A DNA stretch of 45,745 nucleotides, from the NCBI GenBank assembly GCA_030426265.1, contig JAUHYP010000025.1:1-45745 (forward strand), in the 5' to 3' direction. How positions within the stretch are numbered: the first letter of the stretch is position 1; every line of letters starts with the position of its first letter. The translations under genes and the position numbers were made by a program. The notes below the pieces were generated by a model that made no database searches, was not told the origin of the DNA, and was given only the letters and a program-made list of their open reading frames with translations. Shown one piece after another: positions 1 through 7,612 of this stretch. The stretch comes from Gammaproteobacteria bacterium. GTDB taxonomy: Bacteria; Pseudomonadota; Gammaproteobacteria; Xanthomonadales; SZUA-36.

Positions 1-215
1 TGATCGCCGCCGCCGGCGTGCGCGGCTTCTGGGAACTCTCCATGCAGCCCGGGTCCACGGCCTGGGGCGGGTTTCTCCTGGCGGTCGGGCTCGCCGCCAT
101 CGCCGGCTGGGCCTGCATCGCGCTCTTTCTGGCCCTGCTCGCGCGCGTGGGCCTGCTGCCCTTCATCCTGTACCGCCTCGCATTGGGGCTGGTCCTGCTG
201 GGATTGTCCCTTTAG
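1..215 (+). CDS. uppP: Undecaprenyl-diphosphatase UppP/BacA, C-terminal end (5' cut by window)
   Basis: Only the last 70 or so residues are present, because the gene begins before the window. The piece has two hydrophobic stretches and ends with a segment around LPFILYRLALGLVLL, which matches the conserved last transmembrane helix of the BacA/UppP family (typically L/MPFVIYR followed by a hydrophobic tail). Family members dephosphorylate undecaprenyl diphosphate at the inner membrane, recycling the lipid carrier for peptidoglycan and other surface polymers; this is family knowledge. The catalytic motifs lie upstream of the window and cannot be checked. The stop codon is 250 bases before the glnA start, so the NtrC-type operator that follows begins at this gene's last base. 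Confidence 0.75.
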   Translation, partial: IAAAGVRGFWELSMQPGSTAWGGFLLAVGLAAIAGWACIALFLALLARVGLLPFILYRLALGLVLLGLSL

Positions 216-231
216 GCACCAATACGGTGCG
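215..231 (+). promoter_or_regulatory. Putative NtrC binding site, distal, upstream of glnA
   Basis: The segment reads GGCACCAATACGGTGCG and matches the enterobacterial NtrC consensus TGCACCAAAATGGTGCA at 13 of 17 positions by eye. It is an imperfect palindrome. Its centre is about 170 bases upstream of the predicted sigma-54 promoter, a normal enhancer distance. It touches the uppP stop codon. NtrC itself is encoded about 3.4 kb downstream. Confidence 0.7.
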
Positions 232-244
232 TTATGTCACGAGA

Positions 245-261
245 TGTGCCACTATGGTGCG
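245..261 (+). promoter_or_regulatory. Putative NtrC binding site, proximal, upstream of glnA
   Basis: TGTGCCACTATGGTGCG matches the NtrC consensus at about 12 of 17 positions. Its centre is 30 bases from that of the distal site, close to three helical turns, so two NtrC dimers would lie on the same face of the DNA, as in known glnA enhancers. Confidence 0.68.
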
Positions 262-394
262 TCTGCATGCCGCATTTCGGGGCGCTTTGGGTTGCTGCGT
301 GAACGCTCTGCCTGAATTTCGGCGAACGTTCACTCAATTGTCGCCTTCGTCCCCTAACATGGAATGTAAGCCGACAGGCCGTTTCGGGCCTGCT

Positions 395-410
395 TGGCAT
401 CATTCCTGCA
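395..410 (+). promoter_or_regulatory. Sigma-54 (RpoN) promoter of glnA
   Basis: TTGGCATCATTCCTGCA matches the -24/-12 consensus TGGCAC-N5-TTGC. The invariant GG is at 396-397 and the GC at 408-409, separated by exactly 10 bases. Transcription should start near 421, leaving a leader of about 45 bases before the glnA start. Together with the two NtrC sites this predicts induction by nitrogen limitation. Confidence 0.8.
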
Positions 411-465
411 TCTAAAAACCGAACCATTTTGGGTCACCACTCACTACCCCGGAGGACAAAAAAGC

Positions 466-1875
466 ATGAGCGCGAAAGACATCATCAAGACCATGAAGGA
501 CGAAGACGTCGAATGGGTCGACCTTCGCTTCTGTGACACCAAGGGCAAGGAGCAGCACGTCACCATTCCCGCGAACCTGGCGGACGACGACTTCTTCGAA
601 GAAGGCAAGATGTTCGACGGCTCGTCCATTGCCGGTTGGAAAGGCATCAACGAGTCGGACATGGTGCTCATGCCGGACATCAAGACCTGCGTCATGGACC
701 CCTTCGCGGAATCCAAGACCATGCTGGTGCGCTGCGACGTGCTCGAGCCGGACACCATGGAAGGCTACGGGCGCTGCCCGCGCTCCCTGGCCAAGCGCGC
801 TGAAGCCTACCTGCAGTCCACCGGCATCGCCGACACAGCGTACTTCGGCCCGGAACCGGAGTTCTTCGTGTTCGACGACATCCGTTTCGGCAACTCCATC
901 AGCGGCGCCTATTACCACATCGATTCCGAGGAAGCCGGCTGGAACACGGGCACGGAATACGAGGGCGGCAACCTCGGCCACCGCACCCGCATCAAGGGCG
1001 GTTACTTCCCCGTCCCGCCGGTCGACTCCCTGCACAACGTGCGCGCCGACATGTGCACCGCGCTGGAGGCGCTGGGCGTCCCGGTCGAGGTGCACCACCA
1101 CGAGGTGGGCACGGCCGGCCAGTGCGAAATCGGCACCGTGTTCAACACGCTGACCCGCAAGGCCGACGAACTGCTGCTGCTCAAGTACGCCGTGCACAAC
1201 GTGGCGGCCCTGAACGGCCAGACGGCCACCTTCATGCCCAAGCCCCTGGTCGGTGACAATGGTTCCGGCATGCACGTCCACCAGTCCCTGTCCAAGGACG
1301 GCAAGAACCTGTTCTCCGGCGAGGAGTACGGTGGCCTGTCCCAGCTGGCGCTGTGGTACATCGGCGGCATCTTCAAGCATGCGCGCGCCATCAACGCCTT
1401 CTCGAACGCCTCCACCAACAGCTACAAGCGACTGGTGCCGGGCTTCGAGGCGCCGGTGCTGCTGGCCTACTCTGCCCGCAACCGTTCCGCATCGATCCGC
1501 ATTCCCTGGGTGGCCAGCCCGAAGGCTCGCCGCATCGAAGTGCGCTTCGGCGACCCCGTCGGCAGCGGCTACCTGACCTTCGCGGCCATGATGATGGCCG
1601 GCCTGGACGGCATCCAGAACAAGATCGATCCGGGTCCTGCCATGGACAAGGATCTCTACGAGCTGCCGCCCGAGGAGCTCAAGGACATCCCGACCGTGTG
1701 CCATGGCCTGGACCAGGCCCTCGAGGCGCTGGACTCCGACCGCAGCTTCCTGACGGCCGGTGGCGTGTTCTCCGACGACATGATCGATGGGTACATCGCC
1801 CTCAAGATGGACGAGGTGACGCGCTTCCGGATGTCGGCGCATCCCATCGAATTCGACATGTATTATTCTTGCTGA
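466..1875 (+). CDS. glnA: Glutamine synthetase, type I
   Basis: ATP-dependent ligation of ammonia to glutamate, the main entry of nitrogen into metabolism; the family forms a cytoplasmic dodecamer. The product is 469 residues, the usual GSI-beta length. The N-terminal beta-grasp domain is followed by the catalytic domain with the MFDGSSI loop, the [11 protein letters not shown] and GQCEIG metal-site motifs, the [10 protein letters not shown] nucleotide-binding motif and [11 protein letters not shown] Tyr in [11 protein letters not shown], near the position of the family's adenylylation site, suggests control by GlnE. An in-frame upstream ATG at 394 is rejected, because GGAGGA at 451-456 sits before the ATG at 466 and gives the canonical MSAKDIIK start. 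It heads a cluster with ntrBC and is driven by an NtrC/sigma-54 promoter. Confidence 0.98.
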   Translation: MSAKDIIKTMKDEDVEWVDLRFCDTKGKEQHVTIPANLADDDFFEEGKMFDGSSIAGWKGINESDMVLMPDIKTCVMDPFAESKTMLVRCDVLEPDTMEGYGRCPRSLAKRAEAYLQSTGIADTAYFGPEPEFFVFDDIRFGNSISGAYYHIDSEEAGWNTGTEYEGGNLGHRTRIKGGYFPVPPVDSLHNVRADMCTALEALGVPVEVHHHEVGTAGQCEIGTVFNTLTRKADELLLLKYAVHNVAALNGQTATFMPKPLVGDNGSGMHVHQSLSKDGKNLFSGEEYGGLSQLALWYIGGIFKHARAINAFSNASTNSYKRLVPGFEAPVLLAYSARNRSASIRIPWVASPKARRIEVRFGDPVGSGYLTFAAMMMAGLDGIQNKIDPGPAMDKDLYELPPEELKDIPTVCHGLDQALEALDSDRSFLTAGGVFSDDMIDGYIALKMDEVTRFRMSAHPIEFDMYYSC

Positions 1876-1893
1876 GATCGGCGCATGACGGCG

Positions 1894-1917
1894 GGGCCGG
1901 GGCTTTGTCCCCGGCCC
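1894..1917 (+). terminator. GC-rich hairpin after glnA, possible attenuator
   Basis: A perfect 9-bp stem (GGGCCGGGG / CCCCGGCCC) encloses a 6-base loop 18 bases after the glnA stop codon. No T run follows, so it may only reduce readthrough or stabilise the glnA mRNA. Such an element would fit much stronger expression of glnA than of ntrBC from one upstream promoter. Confidence 0.45.
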
Positions 1918-1980
1918 GCCTGTCGCTCGAAGCCCCCTGTCGGAGTGCGGGCTGGCGCGCCGTCACAGCAAGGAGTTGGG

Positions 1981-2544
1981 ATGATGAAAGTCTCGATGCA
2001 TGGCAGCTGTTTACTGGCCTTCGGCCTGGCCCTGGCCAGCGCGATGCCGGCACTGGCCACCGACATCTACAAGACGGTGGACGCGGACGGCCACACGGTC
2101 TACACCGACCGGCCGCCGAGCCCGGACGCCAAACCGATTTCCCTGCGCGAGCTCAGCGTCGTCGAGGCGCCGAGCTACGCCCGTCCGGCGCCACGCGCGC
2201 AGGACGACGATTCGAATGCCGATTCAGCAGCGGCGCTGCGCCAGCGCTACGGCGACTTCAAGCTGGTCAGCCCGGCGCCGGACCAGAATTTCTGGGGCAC
2301 CGGCAACACGGCGACCATTGCCTGGGATACGGACGAACGCCTCGCTTCGGGCCTGGGCGTGATTTTCTTCGTGGATGGGCAGGCCGTGACGGAACGCATG
2401 ACCGCGGCCACCTACACCACTGCGCCGCTGGACCGTGGCACCCACCAGGCGCGCGCGGACCTCGTGGACGCCAACGACAATGTCATCGCCACTGCGGGCC
2501 CCGTGCCCTTCCACATCATGCAGCAGTCCCAGGGCGGCAGATAG
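1981..2544 (+). CDS. Exported DUF4124-domain protein
   Basis: 187 residues. A Sec signal peptide (about residues 1-26, ending ALA-TD) precedes a DUF4124 segment, IYKTVDADGHTVYTDRPP, at about residues 28-45. The remainder (FWGTGNTATIAWDT and following) looks like a beta-rich domain without a name I can give. DUF4124 proteins are periplasmic and of unknown function. AAGGAG lies about six bases before the tandem ATGATG at 1981, which supports this start over an in-frame ATG at 1885. It sits between glnA and ntrB, a common place for this family in related gammaproteobacteria. A role in nitrogen sensing has not been shown and I do not infer one. Confidence 0.85.
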   Translation: MMKVSMHGSCLLAFGLALASAMPALATDIYKTVDADGHTVYTDRPPSPDAKPISLRELSVVEAPSYARPAPRAQDDDSNADSAAALRQRYGDFKLVSPAPDQNFWGTGNTATIAWDTDERLASGLGVIFFVDGQAVTERMTAATYTTAPLDRGTHQARADLVDANDNVIATAGPVPFHIMQQSQGGR

Positions 2545-2567
2545 GGGATGATCGTGGCCGGCCCTCC

Positions 2568-3599
2568 ATGACGCTGTTCGAGGAACTCGATACCGCAGTC
2601 CTCGAACTGGATGCCGGCCAACACCTCCGCTGGGTCAACAATGCGGCGGAGGAATGCCTTTCCGCCAGTCGCGACCGACTGATCGGTCGCGAACTCGGCC
2701 ACATCGAAGGCGTGCCCGAAGCACTCGGGCACGCGATCGCCGACACCCTCAGCGACCAGCGACCGCGGCGGCTGCACGACTGCCTGCTGCCGGGCGGCAA
2801 TTACAACTGCACCATCCAGTACATCGACGCCGACCGGCTGCTGCTGGAATGCCACAGCCTGGAATGGAACCAGCAGCAGCAACAGCTGCAACAGTTCGAG
2901 GTGCAGACCGGCCTGATGAATCTGTTGCGGCGCAACCTGGGGCACGAGATCCGCAATCCCCTGGGCGGCATCCGCGGCGCGGCGCAGATGATGGCCGAGG
3001 AACTGGGCGACCAGGAACTCGGCACGCTGGCGCGCATGATCATGCGCGAGGTCGACCGCATCGACGAACTGATCAAGCGCTTCTGGCAGCCCTCGGCGCA
3101 CCGCGAACTGTTCGACGTGCACCGATGCCTGCAGGAAGGCCTGGAGTTGCTCGAGTCCGAGGACAAGACCATTCGCGTGACGCGCGATTACGACCCCAGC
3201 ATTCCGCCGCTGAGCGGCGACCAGGCGGCGATCCGCCAGCTGTTCATCAACCTGCTTCGGAATTGCCACCAGGCGGGCGCCCGCAAGGTCTGCGTGCGCA
3301 CCCGGGTGGAACACGGCTCGGCCCTGCTGGAAGAGGGCCGCGGCACGGTGGTGCGCGTGGACATCGAGGACGATGGCGATGGCGTGCCCCTGCAGTTGCG
3401 GCCGTTGCTGTTCCTGCCCATGGTGACCGGGCGGCGCAACGGCACCGGCCTGGGCCTGGCCCTGGTGCAGCAGATTGCCGCCGACCATGGCGGCCTGGTC
3501 ACCTACGACCCGCTCGACCAGGGCAGCCGGTTCAGCCTGCACCTGCCCTTCCCGGGAAATGAAAACGGCGGCACCGACCATGGAGGGAACCCGTCATGA
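2568..3599 (+). CDS. glnL: Nitrogen regulation sensor histidine kinase NtrB (NR(II))
   Basis: Soluble sensor kinase that, with PII, phosphorylates or dephosphorylates NtrC according to nitrogen status. The 343 residues hold an N-terminal PAS domain (about 5-100), a DHp domain with phospho-acceptor His126 in GHEIRNPLGGIRGAAQMM, and a CA domain with an N-box (LFINLLRNCHQAG), G1 box (DDGDGVP), F segment (LFLPMVTGRR) and G2 box (GTGLGLAL). There are no membrane segments, as expected for NtrB. The start at 2568 has no strong Shine-Dalgarno sequence, but MTLFEELDTAVLELD is a typical NtrB beginning. The stop overlaps the ntrC start as ATGA, so the two are translationally coupled. Confidence 0.96.
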   Translation: MTLFEELDTAVLELDAGQHLRWVNNAAEECLSASRDRLIGRELGHIEGVPEALGHAIADTLSDQRPRRLHDCLLPGGNYNCTIQYIDADRLLLECHSLEWNQQQQQLQQFEVQTGLMNLLRRNLGHEIRNPLGGIRGAAQMMAEELGDQELGTLARMIMREVDRIDELIKRFWQPSAHRELFDVHRCLQEGLELLESEDKTIRVTRDYDPSIPPLSGDQAAIRQLFINLLRNCHQAGARKVCVRTRVEHGSALLEEGRGTVVRVDIEDDGDGVPLQLRPLLFLPMVTGRRNGTGLGLALVQQIAADHGGLVTYDPLDQGSRFSLHLPFPGNENGGTDHGGNPS

Positions 3600-4984
3600 G
3601 CCAGCACGCCCGCGCCTGGGTCACGGACGACGACGATTCGATCCGCTTCGTCCTCGAGCGCGCCCTGTCCCGCGCCGGTTACGAGGTGGCCACCTACGCG
3701 ACGGTGGCCGAACTCAATGACGCCCTGTCCCGGGACACGCCCGACGTCATCCTGACCGACATCCGCCTGCCGGATGCGGACGGTCTCACCGTGCTGGACA
3801 CCCTGCGCGACGAGCAGCGTGACATCCCGGTCATCGCCATGACGGGCTTCTCGGACCTGGATGCGGCCGTGAACGCCTTCCAGCAGGGGGTGTTCGACTA
3901 CCTGCCCAAGCCCTTCGATCTCGACCAGGTGCTGTCGGTCGTGGCCAGTGCGGTGGCGGACCGGCCGGCGCCGGCCGTCGTCGACCGGGTGCCGGACAAG
4001 CACCAGGTGATCGGCGATTCGCCGGCCATGCAGGAGATCTATCGCACCATCGGCCGCCTGTCGCGCTCGGACATCAGCGTGCTGATCACCGGCGAGACCG
4101 GCTCGGGCAAGGAAGTGGTGGCGCGCGCCCTGCATGATCACAGCCCGCGTGCGCGCGGACCGTTCGTCGCCATCAACACGGCGGCCATCCCGAGCGAGCT
4201 GCTCGAGTCCGAGCTGTTCGGCCACGAGCGCGGTTCCTTTACCGGCGCCCACGCCTCTCGCGCCGGGCGCTTCGAGGAAGCGTCCGGCGGCACCCTGTTC
4301 CTGGACGAGATCGGCGACATGCCCCTGCCGCTGCAGACCCGCCTGCTGCGGGTGCTGGCCGAAGGGGACTACTACCGGGTCGGCGGCCGGGACCTGCTCA
4401 AGGCGGACGTTCGCGTCATCGCGGCGACGCACCAGGACCTGGAACGGCACATCGCCGAGGGCCGCTTCCGCGAGGACCTCTACCACCGCCTCAACGTGAT
4501 CAATATCGACCTGCCGCCGCTGCGCGACCGGGTCGAGGACATCCCCGCCCTGGCCCGCTACTTCCTCAAGCAGGCGGCCCGGGACATGGGCCTGGAAGTG
4601 AAGCATCTCCGGCCCGAAACGCTGGCCGCCCTGCAGGCGCGACCCTGGCCGGGCAACGTCCGCCAGCTGCAGAACGTGTGCCGCCAGCTCTGTGTCATGG
4701 CGCCCGGGGACCAGGTGTTCCCGGAAGACCTGCCGGAGGACACGGCCGAGCCGACCACGGGCCGAGCCCGGCGCGAGGACTGGCGGGGCCAGCTGCGGGG
4801 CTGGGCGCGCCAGGCGCTGCAGGCGGGCACCCCCGACCTGATGCCGGCGGTGCGGGCGGAAATGGAGCAGGTGCTGTTCGAAGTCGCCCTGGACCACACG
4901 GGCGGCAAGCGCATCGAGGCGGCCAAGCTCCTGGGCGTGGGCCGCAACACGCTGACCCGAAAGCTGAAAGACATCGACGACTGA
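3596..4984 (+). CDS. glnG: Nitrogen response regulator NtrC (NR(I)), sigma-54 activator
   Basis: 462 residues. The receiver domain carries phospho-acceptor Asp55 (LTDIRLPD). The AAA+ domain is intact: Walker A GETGSGKE (166-173), the sigma-54-contacting loop GSFTGA (213-218), Walker B LFLDEI (234-239), the sensor stretch AATHQDL and the arginine-finger region FREDLYHRL. The C-terminal Fis-type helix-turn-helix is GGKRIEAAKLLGVGRNTLTRKL. It should bind the two operators upstream of glnA and activate the sigma-54 promoter there. It follows ntrB with a 4-base overlap and ends only 16 bases from a convergent gene. Confidence 0.97.
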   Translation: MSQHARAWVTDDDDSIRFVLERALSRAGYEVATYATVAELNDALSRDTPDVILTDIRLPDADGLTVLDTLRDEQRDIPVIAMTGFSDLDAAVNAFQQGVFDYLPKPFDLDQVLSVVASAVADRPAPAVVDRVPDKHQVIGDSPAMQEIYRTIGRLSRSDISVLITGETGSGKEVVARALHDHSPRARGPFVAINTAAIPSELLESELFGHERGSFTGAHASRAGRFEEASGGTLFLDEIGDMPLPLQTRLLRVLAEGDYYRVGGRDLLKADVRVIAATHQDLERHIAEGRFREDLYHRLNVINIDLPPLRDRVEDIPALARYFLKQAARDMGLEVKHLRPETLAALQARPWPGNVRQLQNVCRQLCVMAPGDQVFPEDLPEDTAEPTTGRARREDWRGQLRGWARQALQAGTPDLMPAVRAEMEQVLFEVALDHTGGKRIEAAKLLGVGRNTLTRKLKDIDD

Positions 4985-5000
4985 GCCGCCCTTCCGGGAT

Positions 5001-5426
5001 TCAGGCTTCTTCGACCCGGGCAAGGATCTCGTCGTGGATCTCTTCCTGGACGGCCTTGAATTCCTTGTACTGCTCCTTGTCGAGGAAGCGCTTCATGCGG
5101 TCCTGGGTGTTCTCACGGCAGGCCTTCAGTTCCTTCTTCATGGCGCGCTTCTGCTTGCGCTCGAGGTTGGCGAAGGCTTCCCCGCCGCCATCCAGGCCGT
5201 AGCGCCGTGCGATGGCCACGCGCTCGCGGATGCTGCTCTTGAGGATCATTTCCACCTGCGTCCACTGGTAGTCCGTGAGGTTCAGGCGCGTCTTCAGGTC
5301 CAGCAGCTGCTCTTCGACCATTTCACGGGTCGTGGTTTCGTTGTCCTGGGCGCGCAGGTCGCCAGCCGCGGCCGCGAGCAACAGGGTGAGAGCGAGGAGG
5401 GGTGTGAGAAGGGTGTGTCGTGTCAT
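5001..5426 (-). CDS. Small exported helical protein, unknown function
   Basis: 141 residues. A clear Sec signal peptide (about 1-26, ending LRAQ) is followed by a charged, almost wholly alpha-helical body rich in Lys, Glu and Arg. A segment reading LTDYQWTQVEMIL loosely recalls the LTxxQ pattern of periplasmic CpxP/Spy-like chaperones, but the match is weak and I would not name it so. One Cys (in KACREN) remains in the mature part. It is the most downstream of three minus-strand genes, 12 bases after the UPF0126 gene, and converges on ntrC. Confidence 0.7.
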   Translation of the reverse strand: MTRHTLLTPLLALTLLLAAAAGDLRAQDNETTTREMVEEQLLDLKTRLNLTDYQWTQVEMILKSSIRERVAIARRYGLDGGGEAFANLERKQKRAMKKELKACRENTQDRMKRFLDKEQYKEFKAVQEEIHDEILARVEEA

Positions 5427-5438
5427 ATCGGTTTCCTG

Positions 5439-6077
5439 TCATTGCCCCGGCGGTGGACCACTTCGGTCCCTCAACGCCGGCAGGCGAATTCTCTTGATGA
5501 TGGCGGTGATGCGCAAGAGCGCGATGCAGGTGATCCCTGCCAGCATGGACGGATCCTGCGCCACGCCAAGAGCCTGCAGCCCCATGTAGAGCAGAATTCC
5601 GGCCACGCAGGCCGTTGAGTAGATGTCTTCCGTCGAGCGGAAGATCAGCGGGATTTCGCCGATCATCGCGTCACGCACCGCGCCGCCGGCCACGCCGGTC
5701 AGCACGCCCATGGTCAGTACGATCATCGGCGAGGCGCCGAGTTCCTCGGCGACCTGCGCACCGAGGATGCCGAACAGCGCAAGGCCGAGGGCGTCGGCGA
5801 TGCGGAGCAGGCCGTGCGGCGGGTCGAAGCGGCGCGTGTAGACGATGGTGACGATGGTCGTCCCCAGAATCACCCACAGGTGGGCGGTGTCCTCGAGCCA
5901 GAACACGGGCCGGTCCAGCAGCAGATCGCGCAGCGTACCGCCGCCGATGGCGGTCAGCCCGGCCAGGACCAGGGCGCCCATCCAGTCCAGCCCGCGGCGA
6001 GACGCCGCCAGCACGCCGGACACGGCGAACACCGCGACACCCGCGAGTCCCAGCCATTCCAGGAAAGGCAGGTGCAT
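5439..6077 (-). CDS. TRIC-type cation channel / UPF0126 membrane protein (YicG-like)
   Basis: 212 residues with about seven hydrophobic segments and the internal duplication typical of UPF0126. The glycine-rich signature occurs twice, as GGGTLRD (45-51) in the first half and GGAVRD (131-136) in the second, each followed by a conserved hydrophobic run. Bacterial and archaeal family members form trimeric cation-permeable pores in the inner membrane (TRIC fold), mostly K+ and Na+. The substrate here is not known. It lies seven bases downstream of dtd and probably shares its transcript. Confidence 0.88.
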   Translation of the reverse strand: MHLPFLEWLGLAGVAVFAVSGVLAASRRGLDWMGALVLAGLTAIGGGTLRDLLLDRPVFWLEDTAHLWVILGTTIVTIVYTRRFDPPHGLLRIADALGLALFGILGAQVAEELGASPMIVLTMGVLTGVAGGAVRDAMIGEIPLIFRSTEDIYSTACVAGILLYMGLQALGVAQDPSMLAGITCIALLRITAIIKRIRLPALRDRSGPPPGQ

Positions 6078-6084
6078 GCCGGCC

Positions 6085-6546
6085 TCAGTCCGCCGGGGCC
6101 ACGCGCAGGCGGAACGTGACCGGGCCGTCGTTCACCAGGCGAACCTGCATGTGCGCGCCGAATTCACCCGTCGGGCACTCGCCCAGGAGGGAACGCGCGC
6201 GATCCGCGAGGTGGTCGAACAGTGCCCGGCCGTCTTCCGGCGCCGCGGCGGAAGTGAAGCTCGGGCGGTTGCCCCGGTCGGTGTCCGCCGCCAGGGTGAA
6301 CTGGGGCACGAGCAGCAGGCCGCCGCCGGACTGGCGCAGGTCCCGGTTCATGCGGCCTTCGTCATCGGGAAACACGCGGTAGGCGAGCAGGCGTTCCAGC
6401 ATCCGGTCCGCCTCCGCGGGGCCGTCACCGCGCTCCACGCCCAGCAGGACGAGCAGGCCCGGGCCGATGGCGCCGGTCACGCGTTCGGCGCCATTCTCGT
6501 TCACTGTGACGCTGGCTTCCGATACCCTTTGCAGCAATGCGATCAA
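6085..6546 (-). CDS. dtd: D-aminoacyl-tRNA deacylase
   Basis: Cytoplasmic proofreading enzyme that hydrolyses D-amino acids (and Gly from tRNA-Ala) off mischarged tRNA. The 153-residue product, MIALLQRVSEASVTV onward, carries the hallmark PQFTLAADT motif (81-89; most homologues have SQFTL) and the Gly-Pro motif in NDGPVTF near the end. A longer reading to 6768 exists, but its extra 74 residues do not resemble Dtd and overlap the divergent acyltransferase gene. I therefore chose the TTG at 6546, which has a GGAAAGGG ribosome binding site just upstream and gives the family start and near-usual length of about 145-150. Confidence 0.93.
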   Translation of the reverse strand: MIALLQRVSEASVTVNENGAERVTGAIGPGLLVLLGVERGDGPAEADRMLERLLAYRVFPDDEGRMNRDLRQSGGGLLLVPQFTLAADTDRGNRPSFTSAAAPEDGRALFDHLADRARSLLGECPTGEFGAHMQVRLVNDGPVTFRLRVAPAD

Positions 6547-6613
6547 TGCCCTTTCCAAATCCCGTGTCGCGACGGCGGCAGAGTGTAGCAGCCTGCCGGA
6601 AACGGGGTCAGCC

Positions 6614-7504
6614 ATGGCCCCGGTCGGCGCCATGAAGGCCTTCGTGTTTCGCGCCGTCGCGCGCCTCACCAGCCTGCTGCCGGTGCGCGTGTCCCGCGCG
6701 CTGTCGCGCCCGCTCGCGGCGCTGATCTGGCGGCTCTCCTCGCGACTTCGGCGGGTGTCCCTCGTCAATCTTTCGCTGTGCTATCCACAGCTACCGGAAG
6801 CGGAACGCGAGGATCGCGCCCGCCAGGCCATGTTCCACTACGCCTGCAATGCCCTGGAGGTCGGGGTCAGCTGGTATGCCGGCCGCCGGCGTTTCGAGGG
6901 CCTGTTCGAGGAACGGGTCGGCTGGGCGCATTTCGAGGCCGGAAAGGCGCACGGCAGGGGCCTGCTGTTTCTCGCACCGCACTTCGGCGCCTGGGAAATG
7001 CTCGGCCTGTCGGTGTCGAAGGATCTTGCCGCCGCGCTGTACAAGGAAGGGAGCGACGCGGCCGTCGACGAGGTCCTGATCGAACGGCGGCAGCGCTTTG
7101 GCAACCACCTCGTCCCGGCCGGCAGGCGAGGGCTCAAGGTGCTGATGGATCGTCTGCGGGAGGGGGGTGCGGTGGCCGTACTGCCCGACCAGGAGCCCAC
7201 GGGCGGCGAAGGACGATTTGCGCCCTTTTTCGGGGAGCCCGCACTGACCGGAGTGCTGGTGCCGCGCCTGTTGCAGCGCACCGGCGCCCGTGCCGTATTC
7301 GCCGGTTGCGTGCGCCGGCCGAACGGGCGGTTCCGCATCCACGTGCTGCCCGCGGAAGAGGCGCTCTACTCGGAGGACATGGACACCGCACTGGCGGCGC
7401 TCAATCGTGGTGTGGAATCGGTCATCGCCCTGGCGCCGGAACAGTACCTGTGGGCCTACAAGCGATTCCGGGCGCTTCCGGATGGGCAGGGGAAACGGTA
7501 CTGA
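6614..7504 (+). CDS. LpxL/HtrB-family lysophospholipid (lipid A) acyltransferase
   Basis: 296 residues of the lauroyl/myristoyl acyltransferase family, which adds secondary acyl chains to Kdo2-lipid IVA or related acceptors at the inner membrane. The catalytic His-x4-Glu pair is His123/Glu128 in APHFGAWEML. The conserved LPDQEPTGGEGRFAPFFG segment lies farther on, and the N-terminus has a short amphipathic or hydrophobic stretch. Which acyl chain and position cannot be told. Two starts are possible, ATG 6614 or ATG 6632; I chose 6614 because a GGGG run lies about six bases before it. The gene is divergent from dtd and convergent with trkH. Confidence 0.88.
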   Translation: MAPVGAMKAFVFRAVARLTSLLPVRVSRALSRPLAALIWRLSSRLRRVSLVNLSLCYPQLPEAEREDRARQAMFHYACNALEVGVSWYAGRRRFEGLFEERVGWAHFEAGKAHGRGLLFLAPHFGAWEMLGLSVSKDLAAALYKEGSDAAVDEVLIERRQRFGNHLVPAGRRGLKVLMDRLREGGAVAVLPDQEPTGGEGRFAPFFGEPALTGVLVPRLLQRTGARAVFAGCVRRPNGRFRIHVLPAEEALYSEDMDTALAALNRGVESVIALAPEQYLWAYKRFRALPDGQGKRY

Positions 7505-7612
7505 CCGGCCGCAGGACGGGAGCAGGATGCAGGGCGACCCTTCGGATCCGCCACAGGATCGAACGGCAGATTTCAAGATCCGCCCTGCCAGAGAACGTCC
7601 TGCCGACAGGCG

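Noticed and set aside
412-1842. A long open frame antisense to glnA (476 codons).
   Set aside because: It mirrors the third-position GC of glnA, has a low-complexity His/Val/Gly-rich translation, and no domain is recognisable.
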